NCBI GenBank assembly: GCA_041477815.1 | Contig: JBGOUV010000010.1 | Span: 1-36,946 of the forward strand | DNA: 36,946 nucleotides | Source of the DNA: JBGOUV01 sp041477815 | GTDB lineage: Bacteria; Acidobacteriota; Terriglobia; Bryobacterales; JACQDG01 | Direction of reading: 5' to 3' | Shown here: positions 22,809-30,102 of the stretch, one piece after another | How positions within the stretch are numbered: the first letter of the stretch is position 1 | Layout: each line of letters opens with the position of its first letter | The notes under the pieces: generated by a model | What the model was told of the DNA's origin: nothing | The model's database searches: none | Seen by the model: only the letters and a program-made list of their open reading frames with translations | Translations under genes and position numbers: made by a program

Positions 22809-23294
22809 TGGCTCTCGCCGTCGTCCAGTCGCTGCTGGTGTTCTGCGGGGCCGTAGCTCTCCTGACCGAGGCACTCCGCCCCTTCCACTTGGCGCGCCGG
22901 GGACCCCTGGTCGTGTGCTGGTGCGCGATCCTGGTGGCCGCCCTCCGCTTTCGCCCCCGTCCCGCTCTTTCCGCCCGCCCCCAATTCCTTGACGCGCTGC
23001 TGCTGGGCGGCATCGGCGCGATCGCGCTGCCTGCGCGCCGTCGAGCTGGTCGGGCAGAGCGGGTGCGGCATGGTCGGCATCGACAACAGCATCCATCAGG
23101 TGGAGTACCCCTTCCAGGCGCTGCTCCGCCAGGTGAATCCGGGCGTGCGGTTTGTCCACACCCCGGCGGCGGTCCAGCACTGCGCCGTACTATGTCTCAA
23201 CTGCGCCGCGCGCGAAGACAAGGCTGCCTTGTACCGCGACCTAGGACCACCGATTCCGATCGACCGGTTCCTGCTCTTCCTGCCGCACCCGTGA
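22808..23294 (+). pseudogene. Internally deleted multi-pass membrane protein remnant
   Basis: The ATG at 22808 overlaps the oxidoreductase stop (TGATG). The first 70 or so codons encode two membrane spans (VVQSLLVFCGAVALL and LVVCWCAILVAAL) and a third beginning DALLLGGIGAIAL. Near 23030 the frame shifts by one and continues as RAVELVGQSGCGMVGIDNS, VEYPFQALLRQVNPGVRF and IPIDRFLLFLPHP to a stop at 23294. The start resembles large acidobacterial membrane glycosyltransferase-like proteins (GT39 type) and the end looks like a soluble C-terminal domain. Several hundred codons appear to be missing between them. Original function uncertain. Confidence 0.5.
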
Positions 23295-23341
23295 CCGGGC
23301 AGAGTGCGGGCCATTCCGTTCGGAAGCTCCGGGGACTCCAC

Positions 23342-23370
23342 TTGGAATTCGCTGCTACACATTCTATAAT
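23342..23370 (+). promoter_or_regulatory. Promoter of the receptor kinase gene
   Basis: TTGGAA (23342-23347), a 17-bp spacer and a perfect TATAAT (23365-23370) form a good sigma-70-type promoter. The start codon at 23386 is only 15 bases after the -10, so the leader is very short. Confidence 0.65.
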
Positions 23371-23385
23371 GCAGCCAGCGATGGT

Positions 23386-25932
23386 ATGACTCTGACCTCC
23401 GGCACGCGGCTCGGCCCCTACGAGATTCTCGGCCTGCTGGGCGTGGGCGGGATGGGGGAGGTCTATCGAGCCAGGGACACCAGGCTGGAGCGGGAGGTTG
23501 CCGTCAAGGTGCTGCCGGCGGCCTTCTCGCGGGATCCCGATCGGCTGCGGCGCTTCGAGCAGGAGGCGCGCGCGGCGGGGACGCTGAACCATCCCAACAT
23601 CCTGACCATCCACGATATCGGCACGCACGAGGGGGCGCCGTTCGTGGTTTCAGAGCTGTTACAAGGGGAAACGCTTCGCCAACGCCTGGAGGGGGGCGCG
23701 ATCCCGTCGCGCAAGACCATCGACTACGCCCTGCAAGCGGCGCGCGGGCTGGCCGCGGCTCACCAGAAGGGCATCGTGCACCGGGACCTGAAGCCGGAGA
23801 ACCTGTTTCTCACCACAGACGACCGCCTCAAAATCCTGGACTTCGGTTTGGCCAAGCTGATCCAACCCGAGCCTCCCAGCGGCGACACGGCCGATGCCGT
23901 GACCGTGGCCGCCCTCACCGAGCCGGGCATGGTGATGGGCACGGCGGGTTACATGTCTCCGGAGCAGGTGCGGGGACGGCCAGTGGACCACCGCGCCGAC
24001 CTCTTCGCCTTCGGAGCGATCCTTTACGAGATGCTGACCGGCAGGCGGGCCTTTGCCGGCGCGTCGGCCGTGGAGGCGATGCACGCCATTCTCAAAGAGG
24101 ACCCGACCGAGCGTTCCTCGACGCCGGCAGAGCTGCCTCCGGCGCTGGAGCGGGTGGTGCGGCACTGCCTGGAAAAGAGCCCGGAGCAGCGGTTTCAGTC
24201 GGCGCAGGATCTGGGCTTCGCCCTGGAGGCGGCCTCGGGCCTCACCAGCGCTACCGCGATTGCGCCCGCTGCGGTTGTTCCTGCGCCGAAGCGGCGTCTG
24301 TGGCCGGCCCTGGCCGGAGTCGTCATTCTTGTTGCGGTGGCCCTCGCCTCGTTCTTCGCCGGGGGAAGAGCGGGCCAGACGTCGCGCCCGCAGTTTCAAC
24401 GGCTCACCTTCCGGCGGGGAATCATCGGGAGGGCGCGTTTCGCTCCCGATGGCCAAACTGTCGTCTATGGCGCGGGTTGGGATTTGGATCCGTGGCAACT
24501 GTTTTCGACTCGCCCGGGGAACACGGAATCGCGGCCCTTCGGGATGCAGGCGGATATTTCGGCCATTTCCTCCTCCGGAGAGATGGCCCTCCTGGCCGGC
24601 GCCCCTCGCCGGGGGCCGCCGTTTGTCGGGACACTGGCGCGGGCGCCGCTGGCCGGCGGCGCCCCCCGCGACGTTCTGGACAACGTGCGGGACGCCGACT
24701 GGGCTCCGGATGGCAAGAGCCTCGCCGTCGTGCGGGTAGCCGGAGGGCGAAACCGCATCGAGTTTCCGATTGGGAAAGTTGTCTATGACTCGCCCAGCCG
24801 CATTGGGGGCCTGCGCCTCTCTCCAAAGGGAGACCGGATCGCTTTCGTCGAAGCTGGCGCCACCATCTGCGTCGTGGACCTGAGCGGCAAGAAGACAACG
24901 CTGTCGGCGGGATGGATCGAAGTAACGGCGCCTGTTTGGTCCAGCAGCGAAGAGGTCTGGTTCAGCGCCCCGGACGGCAAGACTCCGCCCGCTGTGCGCG
25001 CGGTCACTCTCAGCGGCAAGCTGCGCCTGGTGGAGCGAGGAGTGGGCGCGCTGATCCTCCAAGACATCTCCCGCGACGGTCGCGTGCTGGTGACCAACGT
25101 CACCTGGAAGGGGGGCATCCACATCTTGCCCCCTGGAGAGACGAAGGAGCGCGATCTATCGTGGCTGGATTGGTCCGAACTGGCGGACCTTTCGGCCGAC
25201 GGAAAGACGCTTCTATTCAATGAGACCCGCGAGGCCGGCGGACCGATGGGCGCAATCTATCTGCGCAAAACGGACGGCGCTCCCGCGGTCCGGCTCGGCG
25301 AGGGGGAGGGGCTGGCGCTGTCGCCGGACGGCAAATGGGTGCTGACGATGACCCGCGCCGCGCCTCCCCAACTGGTGCTGTTGCCGGCCGGGGCGGGAGA
25401 AGCCAGGTCGCTGCCGAACGAGGGGATTCATCCTCTGGGTGCGAGCTGGTTCCCGGACGGAGATCGCCTCCTCGTCGTCGGTAGGGAGCCGGGTCACGCG
25501 GCTCGAAACTACGCCCTGCGTCTCAGTGCAGGGGGCCTCCGGCCCATCACCCCGGAAGGAGTCCTCGGTGGCGTTCTCTCCCCGGATGGCAAGGTCATCG
25601 CCGTCACTGGCCCCGGCCGCAAGCTGGCGCTGTATGACGTCGAAGGAGGGGATCCCCGCCCCGTTCCTGGTGATACCGCCGGGTATTCTCCCATTCGTTG
25701 GAGCGCCGATGGCCGCACTGTTTACGTGCGCCGGCCGGGGGAAGTGCCGATCCAAGTCTACCGGTTGGATCTAGCCACCGGGCGCAAGGAACTCTGGAGG
25801 GAGATCGCGCCTTACGATCCCACCGGCATTCTGTACATCGCCCCGATTCTGATCACCCCCGACGGAAAGTCCTACGCCTACAGCTACGCACGGCACCAGG
25901 TCGACCTGTACGTGGTGGAAGGGCTGAGGTGA
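23386..25932 (+). CDS. Transmembrane Ser/Thr protein kinase with PD40 beta-propeller
   Basis: The 848-residue protein begins with a PknB-type kinase domain (1-280): glycine loop LGVGGMGEVYRA, Lys41 in VAVKVL, catalytic Asp134 in HRDLKPEN, Asp152 in DFGLAK, and GYMSPEQVRG. A membrane span lies at about 305-326. The outer part (330-848) holds repeated strands with APDGQTV, APDGKSL, SPKGDRI, SADGKTL, SPDGKWV and SPDGKVI motifs, a TolB/PD40-type six- or seven-bladed propeller that probably senses a ligand outside the cytoplasm. This architecture is abundant in Acidobacteriota. All key kinase residues are present. ATG 23381 is an out-of-frame alternative; 23386 is the in-frame start. Confidence 0.93.
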   Translation: MTLTSGTRLGPYEILGLLGVGGMGEVYRARDTRLEREVAVKVLPAAFSRDPDRLRRFEQEARAAGTLNHPNILTIHDIGTHEGAPFVVSELLQGETLRQRLEGGAIPSRKTIDYALQAARGLAAAHQKGIVHRDLKPENLFLTTDDRLKILDFGLAKLIQPEPPSGDTADAVTVAALTEPGMVMGTAGYMSPEQVRGRPVDHRADLFAFGAILYEMLTGRRAFAGASAVEAMHAILKEDPTERSSTPAELPPALERVVRHCLEKSPEQRFQSAQDLGFALEAASGLTSATAIAPAAVVPAPKRRLWPALAGVVILVAVALASFFAGGRAGQTSRPQFQRLTFRRGIIGRARFAPDGQTVVYGAGWDLDPWQLFSTRPGNTESRPFGMQADISAISSSGEMALLAGAPRRGPPFVGTLARAPLAGGAPRDVLDNVRDADWAPDGKSLAVVRVAGGRNRIEFPIGKVVYDSPSRIGGLRLSPKGDRIAFVEAGATICVVDLSGKKTTLSAGWIEVTAPVWSSSEEVWFSAPDGKTPPAVRAVTLSGKLRLVERGVGALILQDISRDGRVLVTNVTWKGGIHILPPGETKERDLSWLDWSELADLSADGKTLLFNETREAGGPMGAIYLRKTDGAPAVRLGEGEGLALSPDGKWVLTMTRAAPPQLVLLPAGAGEARSLPNEGIHPLGASWFPDGDRLLVVGREPGHAARNYALRLSAGGLRPITPEGVLGGVLSPDGKVIAVTGPGRKLALYDVEGGDPRPVPGDTAGYSPIRWSADGRTVYVRRPGEVPIQVYRLDLATGRKELWREIAPYDPTGILYIAPILITPDGKSYAYSYARHQVDLYVVEGLR

Positions 25933-25995
25933 GGGTGACAACAGGTGAAGCGGCGGTAACGGCTGTGATGGGGCGTTGCGTCATGGAGTTTTCCT

Positions 25996-26113
25996 AGCCC
26001 GTGGCAAAAGTGCCCTGGAGTCACTTGGTGCAAATTTGCACCACGGCAAGTCGTTGATTCTGCGAAGGCGAACCTGGTAGCAAATTTGCTACCAGGTTCA
26101 TTTGCCACGGGCT
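25996..26113. repeat. 118-bp palindromic element between convergent genes
   Basis: A 13-bp perfect terminal inverted repeat (AGCCCGTGGCAAA at 25996-26008, complement at 26101-26113) encloses two perfect palindromes: 18 bp at 26026-26043 and 30 bp at 26070-26099. Both palindromes share the core GCAAATTTGC. The element fills the space between the kinase and the TonB receptor genes, which converge. No flanking direct repeat is visible. It could be a bidirectional terminator, a MITE-like or REP-like element, or a protein-binding site. The 60 bp before it (25933-25995) hold nothing else recognisable. Confidence 0.75.
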
Positions 26114-26120
26114 GTTTGGT

Positions 26121-29100
26121 TTAGAAGCCGTACCGCCGGGAAAGCTGAGCGACCCGCGGGTCGCGCGTCTGGGTGATCAGCCCGAAGTTCGGTGAGGCGA
26201 TGCCGGCGACGGGATTCAAGAACTGAGCGTGGTTGAACAGGTTCGCGAACTCCGCCCGGAATTCCAGCTTCCGGCCCTCGGTCAGCTTGATGCGCTTGAA
26301 TGCCGCCAGGTCCCAGTTGTTGATCCCCGGACCGGTGAACACGTTGCGGCCGAAATTGCCGAAGCGCCCAGCTCCCAGCGCGAAGCTGGGGCCGGAGCCA
26401 ACGCGGCGAAAGAAGGGGTTCGGAGCGCCGGTCCCAGATCCGCCCCCGGTTCCGTCGAACCAGGAGTTGGGCCGGTTGGGCACGGCGGACGTCGAGCGCG
26501 GGTCGAAGAACTCCACGGGCGCGCCGAGGTAGTCCGGCCGCTGGCCGCCGCTGTTACACAGGCACCGGTCCTGGGCCTCCACGATATTGAAGACATTGCC
26601 GCTTTGCAAAGTCATCAGGCCGGAGATACCCCACCCTCCCAGGATTCGTCCCAAGGCTCCGGCTTGGCTTTCCCGGAACGGCAGCTCGTAAAGATAGGTG
26701 AGAACGTAGCGATGGCGGACGTTCTGCGCGGAATTGCCGCGATCGGCGCGGGCGCTGTCGATGCGGGCGGTATTGCCCACCACGGGTTGACCGCCTCGAT
26801 CGGAGGCGTTGTCGATGGCGTGCGACCAGGTGTAGGCGTGCGTCATCTGAAAGCCGCGGGCGAAGCGCCGGGTGAGGTTTAGCTGGAGGCTGTGATAGTT
26901 GGAGTTGGCGTCGGTCAGATAGTTCAGGAGGGAGCCGAAGACGGCGCCGCCGAACCGGGCATTCTGGGGGTTGTTGAGATTCAGAATGCGGCGGGAATCC
27001 GTGTTGCCGACCGCGGCGCCCGGCCCCGGGACGGCCGGGTTTAGCTGCTTGTGGTTGAGCAGCCGGACGCCGCTGCTGCCCACGTAGGCGGCTTCGACGA
27101 GCCAGTCCTTCGCGGCTTGGAACTGGGCTTGCAGGTCCCACTGCTGGGCGTAGGGTGTGGCCAGATCCGGATCGAGCACACCCAAACCGATGGGCGCAAC
27201 CGTGGTGAAGTCGAACCGCTCCCCTCGCTGCGGGGGCCGGAAGGGGAAGGGCTGGGGGATCGGGTTGACCAGGGACCCCTGCCAGGGGTTGGCATAGGAG
27301 GTGGAAAACACGGCCGGCGCGATCTCAAACGGAACTGCCGTGCTGGCTTGGCTGGTGAGGTCCGTGCTCAAGACGTCAAAGAACAGCCCGTAGCCCCCGC
27401 GCACGCTGAGCCTGCCGTTGCCCAGGACGTCCCAGGCGAAACCGGCGCGCGGACCGAAGTTATTCAGATCTTCGCGGTAGGTAGAGCGGGTGACGCCGGC
27501 ATCACCCGGATACACCAGGCCAGCCGGAGCGTCGGAGAAGACGGAGGATTGTTGACCGGCGCGAAATGCCACCTGGCGGTCGCGAGGGTCCTTCATCCCG
27601 GTGTTGTACTCCCAGCGCAGGCCGAAGTTCCAGGTAAGATTGGATCGGGATTTCCAATCGTCTTGCAGGAAAACACCCACCGACCGCGTGCGCAGCGCAA
27701 ATCGCGACGGGGAGATCTGGGTGAAGAAGGTGGCGAAACCCTGGGCAAAATCATTGAGGGCCGGGGGAAGCCCGGGAATGGCGCGGGGAACCAGCGGGGA
27801 GCCGTTGGCGGTCCCGCTGCCGTCGATGGTTATCGAGCCGTTGTTGACCAAGGCGGCGGTGACGTTGAGGGCGTAGGTGCGGAACTCGCCGCCAAACTTC
27901 AGGTAGTGCCGTCCGTGGGTCCGGCTTAGGTTATCCAACAGATGGAGGTTGTTGCGAAACAGAGCCAAGGTGTTACCGTTGCCAAAGGGGCTAAAGCCGA
28001 CGATGGTCACCTGCGGCGGGCCTTCCACGTCCGGGTCGGCGGCGACGATCCTGCCCAGCCCCAGGCTGCTCAGCTTGGCGCGGTTCTGCGGGACTCCGGA
28101 TACGCTCGCCTGGCGGTGGAACGAAGCGCGGAATTCCTGAAACAGCCCGGGCGAGAAGGAGTGAGTGTCCCGCAGGACCACATTCTGCGAGCGGGCGTCC
28201 GCGCCGGCCCCGAATCCCGGGACGCCGCTGTACAAAAAGGGGTTGATGGCGGAGCTATCCTCGAGGAAGTAGGTGGCGGCGAACCGGTTCGCCGGGGAGA
28301 AATAGTGGTCCAGCTTGACGACGCCTTGATCGCGTTGGAGAGCATCGGAAGGGGAAATGAGCAAAATGTTGCCGGCGGTGGCCCGCGGAACCAGCGCCAG
28401 CAAGGCCTTCGATTCCGGCGAGCCGGCGCTTTCTATCGCCGCGCGCTGGGCGTCGCTGGGGACCGTGGCCGAGCTGGCCACCCCCTGGCGGCGGCGGAAC
28501 CCCAGGTAAGATACAAAGAAGAAGGTTTGATCCTTTCTCACCGGCCCGCCCAGGTTGGCGTCGAAGTCGTTGCCGTTCCACTGGGGTTTTCGCGGCAGAC
28601 CGTTGGCGAACCGCTCCGGCGTGCCGCCTGCGGCCGCCTTCTGAAAAAATGGGACGGCGTTCAATTTCGTGTTTCGGAAGATTTCCGAGGCCAGACCATG
28701 GAAGACGTTGCCGCCCGACTTCGTCGTCACCATCACGATGGTCCCGGCATTGCGCCCGTACTCGGCCTTGCTGGCGCCGGTAACCAGGTGAAACTCCGCC
28801 ACCGCGTTGGGCGAGATGGAGCCCACGGCGTCGGGCGTGTTGTAGGTTTGATCGTTGGAATCGCCGCCGTCCAGCAGGAAATTGTTGGACCGGAAGCGCT
28901 GGCCGTTGGCGGAGAAAGGCCAGAACCCGCCGGGAACCACGCCGGCCTGCGTGGCCGCCAGCAGGAGGACGTTGCGGCCCGAAGCGTCGGAGAGCAACGG
29001 CAGCTCGGATACGTTGCGCTGCGTCTTGCCGAGTTGTGCGTCTGCGGTGTTCACCTCGGTGGTGGTCGCCTGCACGGTCACCGATGCGGAGAGCGGTCCG

Positions 29101-29435
29101 ATCTCCAGAGAGATGTCCACCCGCAGCAAATCCCCGGCGCTAAGGCGCTGGGCCGGGACGGCGGCCTTGCGGAAGCCTGGCGCCTCCACCTCCACGATGT
29201 ACTGGCCGGACACCAGGTGGGTGAGCCTGTAGAAGCCGTCCGGATCTGTCGCGACGCTGTTTTCGGCGTTGGTGGCGGCGTTTTTCGCCGCCACCCGGGC
29301 TCCCGGCACCACTGCCCGGTCGGGGTCCCGGACCTGCCCGAGGATGGTTCCCGCCACACTCTGGCACCAGCTCACCCTGCCCGCCGGTTCCAGAGCCGCC
29401 AAGCCCCACAGCGCGCATTCCAGCATGCGCTTCAT
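26121..29435 (-). CDS. TonB-dependent receptor, Oar-like
   Basis: About 1104 residues. After a hydrophobic leader (RMLECALWGLAAL) comes a carboxypeptidase-regulatory-like domain (VAGTILGQVRDPDRAVVPGA, ENSVATDPDGFYRLTHLVSG, EVEAPGFRK), then a plug domain (SELPLLSDASGRNVLLLAA, YNTPDAVGSISPNAVAEF, RNAGTIVMVTTKSGGNVFHG) and a long barrel ending LSRRYGF. This is the Oar/TonB receptor type greatly expanded in Acidobacteriota and thought to import large polymers. The ATG at 29435 is chosen because an upstream extension to 29513 lacks signal character; a TATACT box lies seven bases before it. Not adjacent to any recognisable SusD or hydrolase gene, so the substrate is unknown. The 94 bp upstream hold only this promoter-like box. 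Confidence 0.92.
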   Translation of the reverse strand: MKRMLECALWGLAALEPAGRVSWCQSVAGTILGQVRDPDRAVVPGARVAAKNAATNAENSVATDPDGFYRLTHLVSGQYIVEVEAPGFRKAAVPAQRLSAGDLLRVDISLEIGPLSASVTVQATTTEVNTADAQLGKTQRNVSELPLLSDASGRNVLLLAATQAGVVPGGFWPFSANGQRFRSNNFLLDGGDSNDQTYNTPDAVGSISPNAVAEFHLVTGASKAEYGRNAGTIVMVTTKSGGNVFHGLASEIFRNTKLNAVPFFQKAAAGGTPERFANGLPRKPQWNGNDFDANLGGPVRKDQTFFFVSYLGFRRRQGVASSATVPSDAQRAAIESAGSPESKALLALVPRATAGNILLISPSDALQRDQGVVKLDHYFSPANRFAATYFLEDSSAINPFLYSGVPGFGAGADARSQNVVLRDTHSFSPGLFQEFRASFHRQASVSGVPQNRAKLSSLGLGRIVAADPDVEGPPQVTIVGFSPFGNGNTLALFRNNLHLLDNLSRTHGRHYLKFGGEFRTYALNVTAALVNNGSITIDGSGTANGSPLVPRAIPGLPPALNDFAQGFATFFTQISPSRFALRTRSVGVFLQDDWKSRSNLTWNFGLRWEYNTGMKDPRDRQVAFRAGQQSSVFSDAPAGLVYPGDAGVTRSTYREDLNNFGPRAGFAWDVLGNGRLSVRGGYGLFFDVLSTDLTSQASTAVPFEIAPAVFSTSYANPWQGSLVNPIPQPFPFRPPQRGERFDFTTVAPIGLGVLDPDLATPYAQQWDLQAQFQAAKDWLVEAAYVGSSGVRLLNHKQLNPAVPGPGAAVGNTDSRRILNLNNPQNARFGGAVFGSLLNYLTDANSNYHSLQLNLTRRFARGFQMTHAYTWSHAIDNASDRGGQPVVGNTARIDSARADRGNSAQNVRHRYVLTYLYELPFRESQAGALGRILGGWGISGLMTLQSGNVFNIVEAQDRCLCNSGGQRPDYLGAPVEFFDPRSTSAVPNRPNSWFDGTGGGSGTGAPNPFFRRVGSGPSFALGAGRFGNFGRNVFTGPGINNWDLAAFKRIKLTEGRKLEFRAEFANLFNHAQFLNPVAGIASPNFGLITQTRDPRVAQLSRRYGF

Positions 29436-29529
29436 GGACCCCAGTATACACCTGCGTCGCCTCGGCATCGCCCGGATACACCGCACTTTGACACGAACGC
29501 CCTCGTCCGACAAGGCGGAGTAAATCCGC

Positions 29530-30102
29530 TCACTCTTGCCCTTTGACCTGGTTCTCTCCCCCCATCACCACCACCGTCCGCCCCCGCTCGATGCGCACCT
29601 CCCGCATGCCGTACCCCCACTCCACCGGACGCCCCACCACTGCTTCCGGATACCGCGGCTCCACCAAGTTTTCGATCAAGAACGTCACCACCGCCGCCGA
29701 CAGGGGCGTTCCGGCGATCTTCACCTGCTCGATGTCCACCTGCCCGCGCCCCTCCCCGGACTTCCACCGCGCCACCACGTCCACGCGCTTTTTGCCCCGC
29801 AGCAGGAACCCCAGCAGCATTCCCGGCGACTCTCCCTTGGCCGCTTTCCACTCCGCAAAGTCCACCTGCACGTCTCCTGCTACCCGCCCCTGGTCCATAC
29901 GTATGTGGGGGTCCGACAGTCCGGCGGGTATTTCCTCGGAGTAGTCGTACCGCAGATAGGAGTTGATCTCCTCCTCGGTCAGGACCACCGTCGCGCCCGG
30001 CGCCAGTTTCCCTGCGGCGATGCGGTCCAGCTTGACCTTGGCCGACCGCGACTGCGCCGCCGACAGCAGCGCCGCGGCCAGACACAACCACCAGCCGATC
30101 AT
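29530..30102 (-). CDS. Small secreted protein of unknown function, downstream of AsmA
   Basis: A 190-residue protein with signal peptide MIGWWLCLAAALLSAAQS. The mature part begins with a basic helix, then VVLTEEEINSYLRYDY, a pattern also seen in YpmS/DUF2993-like lipid-binding proteins, and continues as beta-rich sequence (GRVAGDVQVDFAEW, KRVDVVARWKSGEG, GQVDIEQVKIAGTPLSAAVV, VRIERGRTVVVM). The likeness to that fold is suggestive only. The ATG at 30102 overlaps the end of the AsmA gene by 4 bp, so the two are co-translated and probably act together at the cell envelope, possibly in lipid handling (inference). Confidence 0.7.
   Translation of the reverse strand: MIGWWLCLAAALLSAAQSRSAKVKLDRIAAGKLAPGATVVLTEEEINSYLRYDYSEEIPAGLSDPHIRMDQGRVAGDVQVDFAEWKAAKGESPGMLLGFLLRGKKRVDVVARWKSGEGRGQVDIEQVKIAGTPLSAAVVTFLIENLVEPRYPEAVVGRPVEWGYGMREVRIERGRTVVVMGGENQVKGQE

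Noticed and set aside
26229..29546. Several long plus-strand frames opposite the second TonB receptor
   Set aside because: All are antisense to a protein with continuous family motifs; their translations are Gly/Arg/Val-rich without domains.
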